This document shows, one piece after another, positions 20,501 to 29,118 of a stretch of 64,000 nucleotides of DNA. The notes beneath the pieces were generated by a model. That model did not search any database. It worked only from the letters and a program-made list of their open reading frames with translations, and was not told the origin of the DNA. Source of the DNA: Paenibacillus hamazuiensis (lineage in GTDB: Bacteria > Bacillota > Bacilli > Paenibacillales > NBRC-103111); contig NZ_JALRMO010000001.1 of the NCBI RefSeq assembly GCF_023276405.1, positions 6,783,501-6,847,500 on the forward strand. Reading direction: 5' to 3'. Every line of letters starts with the position of its first letter. Position 1 is the stretch's first letter. Both the position numbers and the translations under genes were made by a program.

Positions 20501-21344
20501 ACGACAGCGAAGCTTCCGTGTCCGTAACCGAGTTCGCTGTTAGAGCAGCTGGGATTGTAGGCGCTTCCAAATCTTCCGTTTGTGAACCGAACAGCTTCAA
20601 ATTCTGAATCGACCAGTAGCTTCCGACGCTTTTGGTCAACGTGATCCGCAGGTAACGGGCCGTCTGCTCCGGAAACTCAACTTGCGTCAATGCACTGCCG
20701 TTACCGGATGCAATCGGGTTGCTCCAGGTCAGACCGTCGTCGGATACGCTCAACGAGTATCCCCGGGGATAGTCTCCGCTGAAGTTCGTCGAATCCAGTA
20801 CCAGCTTATGGTAGGATTTTAGCCCCGGTCCGGTATCGACCTGAAACCACATGCCCGGCACCTGAGCCGTGCCGCTGCTCCAGCGCGTGGAGGATAGCGG
20901 GTCGACCGCCTGGCGGGGCGCTCCTCCTCCGTTGTTATGCGAAGCGCTAACCGTCCACAACGCACGGTCCAGCTCCTCGAGATTGACAACGAGCGGGGTG
21001 CTGTCGGCAGAGCTATTCCCTGCCGCATCCTTCGCTCTCACGGTGAACGCATAATTCGTTCCGGGAATTAAGCCCTCTGCTTTGTACAGCGGGGCGCCGC
21101 TTGCGCTCCCCAGCAGCACGCCGTCCCGGTATACGTCATAGCCGGTCACGCCCGAAGGGTCAGACGGGGGTGACCAAGTCAGCTGCACAGAGGTATCAGT
21201 GCGCCAGACGGACTCTACGTTAGTCGGAATCCCCGGTGCCTGCGTACCTGCACCCAGAGCCGGGATCGACTGAAGCGGCAGCAGGCCGGCAATCAGCATC
21301 CCTGCCAGCCACTTTGCCGTTATGCGATGCATGGATTTCCACAT
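14508..21344 (-). CDS. Large secreted multidomain carbohydrate-active protein
   Basis: A 2278-residue exported protein, starting at the ATG at 21344 after AGGAGAGAGGAAAG, with a signal peptide that ends near ALGAG. In order: a fibronectin type III domain, F5/8 type C (discoidin) domain, FN3, second F5/8C, FN3, a LamG-like domain (about residues 580-810), a long central region of about 700 residues that looks like a TIM-barrel glycoside hydrolase with a GH42-like trimerisation segment, two more FN3 domains and a third F5/8C at the C terminus. All three F5/8C domains end with a YWSI- or FWSI-type motif. No sortase motif or SLH domain is seen, so it is probably released or held by its sugar-binding domains. 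It is the last gene after the ABC permeases, which suggests that it processes a polysaccharide whose fragments the transporter takes up. Specificity is unknown. Confidence 0.8.
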   Translation of the reverse strand: MWKSMHRITAKWLAGMLIAGLLPLQSIPALGAGTQAPGIPTNVESVWRTDTSVQLTWSPPSDPSGVTGYDVYRDGVLLGSASGAPLYKAEGLIPGTNYAFTVRAKDAAGNSSADSTPLVVNLEELDRALWTVSASHNNGGGAPRQAVDPLSSTRWSSGTAQVPGMWFQVDTGPGLKSYHKLVLDSTNFSGDYPRGYSLSVSDDGLTWSNPIASGNGSALTQVEFPEQTARYLRITLTKSVGSYWSIQNLKLFGSQTEDLEAPTIPAALTANSVTDTEASLSWSPSTDNVAVLGYEVYSGTAYAGFTRQPALTLKGLVPHTAYTYQVLAVDMAGNRSEASPPLSLTTQALLERALWKLSASHGGSSTALAMDGNSSTRWTSGAAQSPGMWLQLDTGAGGKSYNKLVLDATGSNGDYPREFQLSVSEDGVNWSAPVGTFTGNSAIVSAIFPAQTSRFLRLTLTKASGIYWSIHELNLYGLPDPDYNPPTTPGNLTARKLMDTQFDAVWDASTDDIGVAGYNLYLNSVKVASTPAAVRTYRFAGLTPNSSYSLEVKARDLYGNESAPAALSVTTLPVMELPLIAKYEMEPQASAPAAIWDTHNPAQPENAGLLKAPAAYAPGRPGAGQALVLSGSDQATITKPGRLNRVSSAFTISAWIKPDDLNGYQPIASKRDANWKGTTFYLGLQGNKLYFGSDYGEKWYNWSFASPELTAGQWSHVAAIFEKYEGVWLYVNGKLVGQAPASSVFTDLLPNDLPILLGTEWHYDSTTRSMVKYGFRGAIDSLRMYAAPLSQPQVQADMNNTIITRSAEDSDFTAPTKYVTLRLVRFDTPTGLFTKGNAKIHQNAMRKDGPDAVDWPQMDLALPQDNHGSSVRTVRPFADGAEYKTEILLQQQPANMPIVQQSYDNVLSPGNHWFRGVAWRWGQTNVYTTDQSARSWTWDYELWTFPVKIAGDVPGTVKSVVLKNDGKEIYNSGTQILNSLTLLLPQNEAGKPYELWVDGRGPVAFDVGLAPVIPGHPKDVPLKLNKTVPGTGPNITVTGLEAPEAFPHQNAWDADVQALAAAKPSSPKYEQETGSIARHLGTEVPRSPETINFVYLPHGMSSGGFYHSEHRDIAQAYQDLGTVDDYAAYVGGTGYDRVFEFGTFSEASSAKSHENMAQALARRGVQLGLVPRTDWDVVDAASQNLPFYSSYIADFHAPLYRELQLGLQRLSRYPNLAGISLGADNAAYAQYWDWAPPNPNRPWGRAFAPFQSAAGEPMTTPIAPSLQGQYTLKSHEYWASGSKPFLDYIARYNDTFKGYGYFAQAAAEVKPSYITTTGSYGSSPGVGGRGGWLWATIPGKEMHEPLPVQSAYDWNELSSSKPLHLVSLVDKLRSYAPNKTTWALQDDFSLFYGKADREKTYAMTLTRGVQAIGTNVLPNDRGSLARPQMIAEQKELYDWIHKYGGVYAITEPTPSIGIMYVNDQALLRGVVGGENPTEAQLLQGSHEGKVTEALFLTHAAGWPSKIITPEELKRGLPSSIKAILLVGLNEFDASWRWYDGLASQLQSFVDQGGLILKDEESVSPVSAIGTGMQVASYVIQSNTDQTNLLLSRNEANIAKLRTAMAAVSRPAASSGSTTAWAVPSRAGDTEYITVLNEQHNPAAGESQHLIGQTATLQWNTSRPIYDIRAGRKLTSTEAAQVDLQSHGFQWYALPPAEVTAPEITVTPSSSGYYEAFTAIRNPEAMAGIPMEVTVTNASSGDTATVYTASGLTAKLPLHVTDVPGIYHVKARELLSGLETTVQVTIQPAVSEPETSVKMDRAAAIRAFGSRTDVPLTIALTKAQQADPAWLAQADRLVQHYTRQGRRVSLGLAEPGGVVKSLQTYQSINKYPQWSTIDSDLVLLGTSSTNVLLLDQARGYLLPEQGTGLQPGHAAVSLANSPFVGEFQALNVIASDIAGLIAAVDELVQLAPPAPGAVQLLSVTRITASSAALSWASDPLASGYRVERRSGGSAAWGIMADSVTGTTYHDEGLSPGVFYTYRITAFNGAGDGPAGDPVYIFTQGASATETTPPAAPANLTVLGRTASSVRLGWSEPVGHTAIAGYAVYKGSEKVNSQTVTGTTYTVSGLAPATSYTFTVKAQTATGLESRDSLPVTVATYASPGGVYKLDRTGWTATASHQPAKAASALDGNLATRWDTGVHQVNGQWFQVDMGAQNIFNGLELDAAGSAYDYPRGYEVYVSSDGVNWGTAVATGAGAQKLTIRFPEAKTARYVKIVQTGSVGNFWSIHELNVLEYPPD

Positions 21345-21477
21345 TCTTTCCTCTCTCCTTTCATCGACTTTTTCAATGAATCCAGCCCAGTCATTAGCGG
21401 CCTCGCCTGGAAGCCAAGCCGCATCACCTCCTTTCTGCCGACACCGGCAGGAAGCAGCGGGAACCATGAGACGCTTC

Positions 21478-22356
21478 TTATCCCTTGACAGCTCCGATCA
21501 GTACGCCTTTCACAAAGTACTTTTGAAGAAACGGATACACCACCAGCAGCGGGACCAGCATCACCATAATCCCTGCCGATCGGATCGACTCCGGCGTCAG
21601 CATCTGATCGGCCTCCTGCGGCTGCACATTGTTCAGGCTCTGCAGCAGCGACTGGTTCGCTACCATATTCTGCACCAGTACGGCGAGATTGAACTTGGAT
21701 GAATCATGGATGTTGATCAACACGCTCTGGAAGGAATTCCAGTAGCCGACACCGTAGAAAAGCGTCAGCGTCGCAAGAACCGGCAGCGACAACGGCAGCA
21801 CAATCTGCCAGAGCAGCCGCCACTCGCTGCTGCCGTCAATCTGGGCGGCCTCATTCATTTCTTCGGGAATTTGTTCAAAAAAGGACTTGAGCACGAGCAT
21901 GTTATAAGCGCTGACCAGCCCCGGCAGCCACAGCGCCCAGTACGTGTCTACGATTCCGAGCGCCCGGTTGACAAGAAAGGCAGGAATCGCCTGGATCCCG
22001 AACAGCATCGTGAAAACGATCCCCAATGTAAAAAACCGCCGGGCGTAGAAATAACCCTTGGACAACGGATAGGCCGCCAAAACGGTAAACAGCATGCTGA
22101 ACAGGACCCCGAAGCCGGTAATGACCAGACTGTTGCGGAACGTGCGCATAATCGGCGTGCCGTCGATCAGCATCTTGTAGGATTCCAGCGAGAAGCCTAC
22201 AGGCCAAATGCCGACGCGGCCTGCTGCAACGGCCTCGTATTCGCTCAGAGAGATCGCTGCCAGATTCAGAAGAGGAATCAGACAGCTCATCCCGGCTATA
22301 AACAACAAAGTGTTATTGATCACATAAAACCATTTTTCACTGCGCGAAAGTCTCAT
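21478..22356 (-). CDS. Carbohydrate ABC transporter permease (LplC/YtcP type)
   Basis: A 292-residue inner-membrane permease with six predicted helices and the ATPase-docking EAA loop NEAAQIDGSSEWRLLWQIVLP. It forms a heterodimer with the permease encoded just upstream. No ATPase gene is present here; in Bacillales one shared MsmX-type ATPase usually powers such transporters. It sits between the other permease and the secreted protein gene, all on one strand. Confidence 0.93.
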   Translation of the reverse strand: MRLSRSEKWFYVINNTLLFIAGMSCLIPLLNLAAISLSEYEAVAAGRVGIWPVGFSLESYKMLIDGTPIMRTFRNSLVITGFGVLFSMLFTVLAAYPLSKGYFYARRFFTLGIVFTMLFGIQAIPAFLVNRALGIVDTYWALWLPGLVSAYNMLVLKSFFEQIPEEMNEAAQIDGSSEWRLLWQIVLPLSLPVLATLTLFYGVGYWNSFQSVLINIHDSSKFNLAVLVQNMVANQSLLQSLNNVQPQEADQMLTPESIRSAGIMVMLVPLLVVYPFLQKYFVKGVLIGAVKG

Positions 22357-22371
22357 GACCGTCCTCCCCTC

Positions 22372-23361
22372 TTACCACAACGCTTGGTCGAATAGCTTGG
22401 CCAGACGATTGGCCCCCACCACCAGGACGAGACCGATGACGGCCTCGAAAAGTCCCATTGCTGTCGTCATACTGTACAGCCCGCCTTGAATCCCGACGGT
22501 ATAAATGTAAGTGCTGATGACGCTGGACACATCGGAGACAACCGCATTCTGCAGGTTGTATACCTGATCGAAGCCGACCTCCATGACATTGCCCATAGAA
22601 ATGATGAGCATCAGGGTCATTACAGGCATAATCCCCGGCAGCGTTACGTACCCGATCTGCTTGAACTTGCTCGCCCCATCGATACTCGCCGCCTCATACA
22701 GCGAAGGGTCGATTGAGCTTATTGCCGCCAGGTAGATGATGGCCGAAAACCCGGCTTCCTTCCAGATGCCGGAGCCGAAGAAGATCGCCAGCCAGGAACC
22801 GGTCTGGTACAGGAAATTGACCGGTTCGCCGCCGAAGTACCTGATAACCGCATTCACGGCGCCCGCCTGGGATCCGAACAGCATGACGGCGATTCCCCCG
22901 ACGATGACCCAGGAGAAGAAGTGAGGCAAATACAGCAGCGTCTGCACAGAGCGCTTGAACCATGCCTTACGCACCTCGTTCAGCATGACCGCAATCAGAA
23001 TCGGGAATGGGAAGCCGATGACGATTTTAAGCAGACTTAGGATGAATGTATTACGGATGATGGCGATGGACTGCGGATTGGAAAACATCATCCGGTAATA
23101 ATCCAGTCCCGCCCAAGGGCTTCCCCAGATGCCTTGCATCAGATTGTAATGCTTGAAGGCGATGATGTTGCCCAGCATAGGCACATAGCGGAATACGATG
23201 AAGAATACGATGACCGGTGCAAACATCATCAGCAGCGGCACATTGCGCCGGAACCTGCTGCGGCTTCGTGCCCGCAATGCTCCGGCCACAGCCGCAGCAT
23301 TGGCCTGCGGGCCGGCGAGGCTCATGCCACCGCCTTCTATAGCCCTTTCCTTTGTTTTCAT
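22372..23361 (-). CDS. Carbohydrate ABC transporter permease (LplB type)
   Basis: A 329-residue permease with an unusually long, Ala/Arg-rich cytoplasmic N terminus (about 40 residues) before the first helix. The EAA loop is EAASIDGASKFKQIGYVTLP. Start at the ATG at 23361 after CGAGGAGGAGC. It pairs with the permease 15 bases downstream and receives substrate from the lipoprotein encoded upstream. Confidence 0.93.
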   Translation of the reverse strand: MKTKERAIEGGGMSLAGPQANAAAVAGALRARSRSRFRRNVPLLMMFAPVIVFFIVFRYVPMLGNIIAFKHYNLMQGIWGSPWAGLDYYRMMFSNPQSIAIIRNTFILSLLKIVIGFPFPILIAVMLNEVRKAWFKRSVQTLLYLPHFFSWVIVGGIAVMLFGSQAGAVNAVIRYFGGEPVNFLYQTGSWLAIFFGSGIWKEAGFSAIIYLAAISSIDPSLYEAASIDGASKFKQIGYVTLPGIMPVMTLMLIISMGNVMEVGFDQVYNLQNAVVSDVSSVISTYIYTVGIQGGLYSMTTAMGLFEAVIGLVLVVGANRLAKLFDQALW

Positions 23362-23463
23362 GACAGCTCCTCCTCGTATGGCTCCCTATCCTTTAATAGC
23401 TTTGTATCTAGGCCGAGGACGAAACCGGGCCCGTTCGGCAGCCGACCGGACCCGTTCCCCTCC

Positions 23464-25119
23464 CTATTTATTGGCGTACAGTTTCACGGCATCCTCGCCA
23501 AACTGATACAGATCCTTCAGCAGGAAGGCGCTGGACTTGTTCGTTTCGTACCACTTGGCGTAAAATTCGTCGACTCGCAGACCGCCCGACTTCTCCCAGA
23601 CGCTCTTGGCATCCTTCTCGGCCTGATCCGGGGTATAGCTGCCGCCGCTCACGACCGCCTTCATCCACATGTCCTTCATCTGCTGCTCTGTGTTTTTCAC
23701 GATCAATGCCAGATCCTGCGGCAGGACAGGGAGATATTCCGGCTTGAGTGTCGGGATCGGGCGCTCCTTGCTCACATAGGCCTGATTCGCCTGAATCGCG
23801 AGCTCGCGCAGCGTCTTCTGCGTCTCCGTATCCTGCGGACGCTGTTCCGCGAACGAGCACTTGCCCAGCAGAAGCACGGAGGACATCATCCGCAGATCGG
23901 AAGTGTAGGAGATTTCCTTCTTGTTTTTCTCCGCATCCAGCGGTTTGGGGCATCCCGCCTCGTCCTTGCTCCAATGAATGCCTTCCTCACCGCTCTCCAG
24001 CGTGCGTGCCGTCTCCGGTTTGATCATGAAATCAATATATTGCATGACCGCCTTGGGATCCTTCGCTCCGGCATTGATTGCACCGACCATTTGAATCGGG
24101 CTGCCGATGACCGGGCTGAACTGGCCAAACCGGGATTTGGGCAAAGGGAGGATCGCCAATTTCGCGGCGGGATCGTTTTTCTTCAGCGCATCGTAATCCT
24201 TGTCCGCGATCTCCTGATGCAAGTACATGCCTAGCTTGCCGGATAAGAAATCCTGCTTGGCCTTCTCACCATTTTTGTCCGTGAGAAAGTCCTTATCCAC
24301 GATACCTGCGTCGAACAGCTGCTTTTGGAAGGCGGTCGCCGCCTTCAGCCGGTCCCATTCATGAAGAAAGGTATCGCCCTCGAATCGCCACTGCACCTCG
24401 CCAAAGCCGAACATATGCTGAATGATCGACATGCCATTGCCGCTAAGATTCAAGCCGAACGTATCGGCCTTGCCGTTGCCGTCCGGATCCTGGGCGGCGA
24501 ACGCTTTCGCCACCTGCAGAAACTCTTCCGACGTTTGCGGCATCTTGAGATTCAACTTCTGCAGCCAGTCCTCGCGGATGTAGATCCGATGCCCCGCCAT
24601 CAGCGGGGTGACCTTGCCGATTTCATACAGCTTACCGTCATCCTTGGTGCCGAGCTTCTTCAGCTGCGGGAATTGCTTCATCAGGTCCTTGTACGTGGTG
24701 CTGTACTTGTCGATCACCTCATCCAGCGGCATGAGCAGCCTCTGGGAGTACCATTGATTCCGGTAGCCCGTATCGTACTCCAGGATCAGGTCAGGCGCGC
24801 TGCCTGTCGCGAACAGCGCATTGAACTTCTGCAGCGACTCCCAGCGCGGCACCGTTACATATTTCACATCGACGGGGCCGTTTTTATTCACCCATTCCGT
24901 CCAGCGGTTTTTGTCCCAGTTGCCCTCCTCCGGCGGAATATTGTTGCGTTCATACATCGAGACCGTAATGCTACCCCGTTTATCGGGGGCGGAGCCCTTC
25001 TCTCCCTCCTTGGGGGAAGAGCCCGGCGTCTGCCCTGCGCTGCACCCTGCGACGACGACGGCGGTCAGCGCCATGACGGTCATACCCGCTTTAATGAACT
25101 GTCTTTGTCTCTTGATCAT
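23464..25119 (-). CDS. Extracellular solute-binding lipoprotein (LplA type)
   Basis: A 551-residue substrate-binding protein of the family-1 type. The N terminus is basic, then hydrophobic, with a lipobox VVAGC (lipid-modified Cys26). Motifs of the family include PDLILEYDTG, a DPDGNGKADTFGL calcium-loop-like segment and MVGAINAGAKDPKAVMQYIDF. Start at the ATG at 25119 after GAGGGGAGC. It captures an oligosaccharide for the two permeases downstream. The distance to the AraC gene and the terminator between them suggest its own promoter. Confidence 0.93.
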   Translation of the reverse strand: MIKRQRQFIKAGMTVMALTAVVVAGCSAGQTPGSSPKEGEKGSAPDKRGSITVSMYERNNIPPEEGNWDKNRWTEWVNKNGPVDVKYVTVPRWESLQKFNALFATGSAPDLILEYDTGYRNQWYSQRLLMPLDEVIDKYSTTYKDLMKQFPQLKKLGTKDDGKLYEIGKVTPLMAGHRIYIREDWLQKLNLKMPQTSEEFLQVAKAFAAQDPDGNGKADTFGLNLSGNGMSIIQHMFGFGEVQWRFEGDTFLHEWDRLKAATAFQKQLFDAGIVDKDFLTDKNGEKAKQDFLSGKLGMYLHQEIADKDYDALKKNDPAAKLAILPLPKSRFGQFSPVIGSPIQMVGAINAGAKDPKAVMQYIDFMIKPETARTLESGEEGIHWSKDEAGCPKPLDAEKNKKEISYTSDLRMMSSVLLLGKCSFAEQRPQDTETQKTLRELAIQANQAYVSKERPIPTLKPEYLPVLPQDLALIVKNTEQQMKDMWMKAVVSGGSYTPDQAEKDAKSVWEKSGGLRVDEFYAKWYETNKSSAFLLKDLYQFGEDAVKLYANK

Positions 25120-25280
25120 TGAATCATGCTCCCCTCGCTGACGTGTTTTCCATATGGCTCGTTTTCCTGATTGCAGAATACCTCATGGCTGTGTTTTTCA
25201 GCAATGGATATGATTCGTAGGGCTAACCGATTATCCAAAAGCGCGGAATGAACCAAATTCCAACGATTAACCGAATAGCA

Positions 25281-25304
25281 AAAAGCCCGTCATGACGGGC
25301 TTTT
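25281..25304. terminator. Bidirectional terminator after the AraC-type gene
   Basis: A perfect palindrome with arms AAAAGCCCGTCA and its complement, flanked by A and T runs on both sides. It lies downstream of the AraC-type regulator and separates it from the transporter genes. Confidence 0.85.
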
Positions 25305-25391
25305 ATAAGATTCCGAGATCATCGGAAGTGACAATTCTATTGGTGATAAAACTTCCGCTAATCGCGGTCGCACCTCTTTGAAAGGACTTCG

Positions 25392-27626
25392 TTAGACGTT
25401 TTTCTCATAGTTTTTGCGGTAATCGCCCGGCGTGGTCCCCATGACCTTTTTAAAGGCGCGGATATAGGAAATATCATGGAGGTAGCCGACCTCCGCTGCG
25501 ATTTGCTTGAGCGACAGGGACGTTTCTTCGAGGAGCCTGCGGCTTTGAGCAATTCGGACGCCCACCAGATAATCGACCAGCTTCTCACCGAAGGTTTCCT
25601 TGAACAGCCGGCTTACATATTTGCCGTTGAGGCCGAATTTATCGCAAAGCTGATTCAGGGAGAGGTTGGGATCGGCGTATTCACGGTCAATGTAGCTTTT
25701 AACTTCCTGGATCAGCTTATAATGACTGCGGTTCTCCTGCTGCTCCCGCAGCTTGCCGCTGAGGTCTTCGAGGATGGCGGTGAACCTCCCCTCCATTTCC
25801 CCGCTCCAGTCGAATGTATCGCGCAATTCACCCAGCTTCCCGACCGTCTCGTTCCTCCATATCCCCTGAGCGTCCTCCGGAAGCTCGATCATCTCCCGGT
25901 ACAAATGATCGATGAAGGCATTCAGCACCTGCACAAGCTCCTCACGGGGCAGCCGCTGAGTCCGCACCTCGCGAAACACAGACTGAACCATGTCCCTCCA
26001 TTCGTCGTCTCCCGTACGGAAGGCTCGGGCGAAGTTGCGGATCAGGTGGAGGTAGCGGTAGGTTTCGCCCTCATTGGAATGCGCATCGCGGTAAGAAATG
26101 ACTCGGCTCAAACCAAGGCTCGCCTTGAAACCCAGCGCCTGCAGCGACTGCGAATAGGATTCGGTTACATGCAGCGTATCGTCCACAGCAGCGCCGAGGC
26201 CGGCCGTTACCGTAAATTCCAAATTGGCTTTCACCCAGTCTTTTACTTCGTTCGCAACCTGCCGTACCATTTCCTCCGCTTCCTCTCCTTCGCGGAAGCA
26301 AGTATACAAAGCAGTCACCTGCTGCTGAGCTGTCCATTCCGTCCATACCGTCACCCGATGAGTCTCCGCTAGCTCCTTAATGACGCTGTTTAGCACGAAT
26401 TTCAGCAAATACAGATCCCGCTGAGAATAATCGGACTGCACCGACGCATATTTGTCGATTTCATACGTCGCAACAACCAGTGAGCGAAACTCTCCCGGCA
26501 GACCGAGACGTTCCGTTTCCCTGTCCCATTCTTCGCGGCCGATGGGCCGGCCCCCCTGCAGCAGCTCCAGGAAAAAATGCCGGCTTCGGTAGACAGAGTC
26601 CTCTTCGTGCATTTTCTGATACGTATTGGACTGATCGATCAAGCTGTCCAGTGCTTGTTCGATAAATTTGAACTCGTCTTGCCCTTTTCGCGATAACTTG
26701 GAGCTGCGGTTTACGGAGTAGAGCTGAATACGGTCTATAATCGATTCCAGCGGCCTATAGTTCCGCCGGGTGACATACGTCATCCAAACCGTACCTACGA
26801 TAACCACGACCAGACCCGCCGCGATCCATACGTACGAAAATATCGATACATATCGCATCATATTATCGTCATGTACACCGCCCGTATAAGACCAGCCGGT
26901 GTAGTCGGAGCTGAGCCTGGACAGCTTCGTGCCGGGCAGCTGTCCGTCGCCGTCCGCCGGACCTGCTATGACATTGCCGTTAGCATCGCGTATTTCGATG
27001 AAGCTGCCGGGGCCTGTCAGCTCCGCAAGCCGCTTGCCTATCTTGGCCAGGCTGATGTTGACAACGATCAAGCCCTGACCCCCTTGCAGCAGCGGGTATT
27101 TGCGTACCATGGACACGACGGAGACCGGAAACCGTTCCTGACCCTGAAACTCCATGTAGGTGCGTGGGCCGGACAGCTCATAGAGCATTCCCCGCTCCTC
27201 CCGACTGGACGCAAACTCCCGGTCTCCAAACTGTTCCAGCGGGATGAATGTATTGGGGCTGAGCACCATGCGATCCGTGAACCGATACAAGTAGATGGAG
27301 TCGATCAGGTTATCGATTCCTTCCATCTGATGAATCCGCTTCGATATTTCGTAATTGTCAAAATAAGAAATGGCCCCTTGGCCCTGAAAGAACCCGCTCA
27401 GCTTTTCATCGGATTCCAACTCTTTGATGAGAGCGCTGTCCATTTCCTTGAGTGAATAGTCGATTAATTGCATGAGATGCCGCACAAGCTGCTGATTGCT
27501 GTTCGCCGTTTCCCGTTGGGACATCTGGCTCAGCAGCAGGAAGGTAACGAGAATGAGAATTGAGGTAAGGCTGAAGAAAATGGGAAAATATGAGAACAGC
27601 AGACGATAAAACCAAACCTTCTTCAT
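25392..27626 (-). CDS. AraC-family regulator with membrane sensor domain
   Basis: A 744-residue transmembrane regulator starting at the ATG at 27626 after AAGGAGGAC. A first helix (FSYFPIFFSLTSILILVTFLL) and a second near residues 280-305 frame an extracellular Cache-like sensor. The cytoplasmic part leads to a C-terminal AraC domain with two helix-turn-helix motifs (LNQLCDKFGLNGKYVSRLFKE and LKQIAAEVGYLHDISYIRAFK). This layout is common in Paenibacillus beside polysaccharide ABC transporters, where the sensor or a partner binding protein reports the sugar and activates the operon. It is the probable activator of the four genes at 14.5-25.1 kb. Confidence 0.93.
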   Translation of the reverse strand: MKKVWFYRLLFSYFPIFFSLTSILILVTFLLLSQMSQRETANSNQQLVRHLMQLIDYSLKEMDSALIKELESDEKLSGFFQGQGAISYFDNYEISKRIHQMEGIDNLIDSIYLYRFTDRMVLSPNTFIPLEQFGDREFASSREERGMLYELSGPRTYMEFQGQERFPVSVVSMVRKYPLLQGGQGLIVVNISLAKIGKRLAELTGPGSFIEIRDANGNVIAGPADGDGQLPGTKLSRLSSDYTGWSYTGGVHDDNMMRYVSIFSYVWIAAGLVVVIVGTVWMTYVTRRNYRPLESIIDRIQLYSVNRSSKLSRKGQDEFKFIEQALDSLIDQSNTYQKMHEEDSVYRSRHFFLELLQGGRPIGREEWDRETERLGLPGEFRSLVVATYEIDKYASVQSDYSQRDLYLLKFVLNSVIKELAETHRVTVWTEWTAQQQVTALYTCFREGEEAEEMVRQVANEVKDWVKANLEFTVTAGLGAAVDDTLHVTESYSQSLQALGFKASLGLSRVISYRDAHSNEGETYRYLHLIRNFARAFRTGDDEWRDMVQSVFREVRTQRLPREELVQVLNAFIDHLYREMIELPEDAQGIWRNETVGKLGELRDTFDWSGEMEGRFTAILEDLSGKLREQQENRSHYKLIQEVKSYIDREYADPNLSLNQLCDKFGLNGKYVSRLFKETFGEKLVDYLVGVRIAQSRRLLEETSLSLKQIAAEVGYLHDISYIRAFKKVMGTTPGDYRKNYEKNV

Positions 27627-27886
27627 GTTGTCCTCCTTCAGGACTTGGGGATAACCAGAACAAGGGAGAAATGCCAACGGCTGATTCCCTATGGCACGAA
27701 TGATATCACGTGGCATCTCTGACTGTAAAGAAAGCCCGCCAAACCAATTCACAAGACATGCTGATGATGAAGCTGGAGCTAACTTGTTAGCCCTGATCAA
27801 CGGCTGATGCTATTATAAACAGTGCTAAAGTAACCCGGAAGTACGCACTTTCAAGTTCAATAGGATGATACGGGTGCCATAGGAAC

Positions 27887-27976
27887 ATGGAAGTGCCCTG
27901 GATAGATGCCCTGAAAGGTGAGGATCACCTGGATAAGGTTTATGGCGACAAATCGAAGGTTTTGGAAGAGTTTTAA
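27887..27976 (+). other. Possible gene remnant in a 520-base gap
   Basis: Between the AraC-type gene and the SDR gene (27627-28149) I see no full gene. A 29-codon reading with coding-like composition, beginning MEVPWIDALKGEDHLDKVYG, ends in TAA at 27974-27976. It has only an AGGA three bases before the ATG, which is too close. It may be the tail of a lost gene. Confidence 0.25.
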
Positions 27977-28008
27977 GGCTGTACAATATTCAACGCCGCC
28001 CTACGACC

Positions 28009-28075
28009 CTACTTATGGAACGGCTCAGCTTAACGAGTCTATCGGCTAAAACTAATGGCGGCCCTGTGGCCGCCA
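28009..28075 (-). repeat. rlmH-3'-end-like repeat with hairpin, site 3
   Basis: Minus strand, in order: a hairpin TGGCGGCC-acag-GGCCGCCA (28056-28075), a spacer ending GACTCGTTAAGCT, and a degenerate core GAGCCGTTCCATAAGTAG (28009-28026) with 13 of 18 matches to the end of rlmH. The hairpin sequence is unrelated to that of the other sites but occupies the same position, so base pairing is kept while sequence is not. It lies 75 bases after the SDR stop. Confidence 0.55.
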
Positions 28076-28149
28076 TATCGCTTAGGGTGAGAATGGATCG
28101 TTAGCGAATTCAGTAAATCAGGGCGATCAACTTACCGTGTGCAACTGCC

Positions 28150-29118
28150 TCACAAAGCAGCGCTTATCAATTCCTCGCTTTTCACCCAAAGCCTCTCGGC
28201 TTTGTTAGCGTCGAGCGCATATGACCTAACGCCGTCGGCAAACGGGTTGGGCGTGTCATCGATCGACGCGACCGCGCAATCTTCGAGATAGCGTCCGCCT
28301 ATTTCATCTTTGTCAGCGACGACTGCGGCCCAGACCGACGTTGCAGCTGCCTGCGCGATTTCTTTGAGCTCCGTTGGCGGAAGACCTGCTTCGGCGCGAG
28401 CTTTGCCAACGTTCTCGAAAAGCCCCTGTAAGTCTTCTTGCGAAAAATGGCGCGCGAGATCGGTAAGACTATTCCCCGGCATTACCGAGGCAGCTCGGAT
28501 GCCACGATTGCGATGCCGCTTATCGAATTCCACTGCGAAGAGAGAAATGGCCGTTTTCGATCGGCCATAGGCGACAAATGGGTCGTATTTCTGTTGCTCG
28601 AAATTCGGATCGTCCAGGTCAACATCGGCGACACGATGAGCTTGGGACGACAGCACCACCAAGCGCCCGTTATCGGTGAGCAGCGGCTCAATCCGATTGA
28701 TCAAGGCAAAATGACCAAGATAGTTCGTCCCGAACTGGATTTCGAAACCGTCGACCGTCCGACCGAACGGAGTTGCCATGACGCCAGCGTTGGCGATGAT
28801 GGCGTCGAACCGCTGGCCGTCGGCCAACAGTTTATCCGCACAGGCACGAACGCTTTGCAAAGATGCGAGATCGAGCTCGATCAATCCCAGGCTGCCGCCT
28901 CCTTGCGCCGCGGCGTCAATAACCGTTGCTGTGGCCGCCTCGGCTCTAGCAAGGTCCCTGACCGCGCCGACGACGCTGGCGCCGTGATAGACTAATGAGC
29001 GGGCGGTTTCGAGGCCAATGCCCGACGATGCACCTGTAATGAGAAATCGTTTTCCCTTGAGATCAATGCCGGAAAGCACCTGATCGGCAGTTGACTTTGC
29101 ACTGAACTTTTTGGTCAT
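28150..29118 (-). CDS. SDR family oxidoreductase
   Basis: A 322-residue short-chain dehydrogenase of the retinol-dehydrogenase/WWOX-like group. It has an N-terminal extension of about 25 residues, TGASSGIG at about 33-40, ANAGVM, LSSQAHR and YGRSK (catalytic Tyr, Lys). CTAAAGGAGAAAATAT precedes the ATG. The sequence looks proteobacterial, which suggests transfer. It is divergent from a TetR gene with a duplicated promoter-operator between, so it is very probably TetR-repressed. Substrate unknown. Confidence 0.9.
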   Translation of the reverse strand: MTKKFSAKSTADQVLSGIDLKGKRFLITGASSGIGLETARSLVYHGASVVGAVRDLARAEAATATVIDAAAQGGGSLGLIELDLASLQSVRACADKLLADGQRFDAIIANAGVMATPFGRTVDGFEIQFGTNYLGHFALINRIEPLLTDNGRLVVLSSQAHRVADVDLDDPNFEQQKYDPFVAYGRSKTAISLFAVEFDKRHRNRGIRAASVMPGNSLTDLARHFSQEDLQGLFENVGKARAEAGLPPTELKEIAQAAATSVWAAVVADKDEIGGRYLEDCAVASIDDTPNPFADGVRSYALDANKAERLWVKSEELISAAL

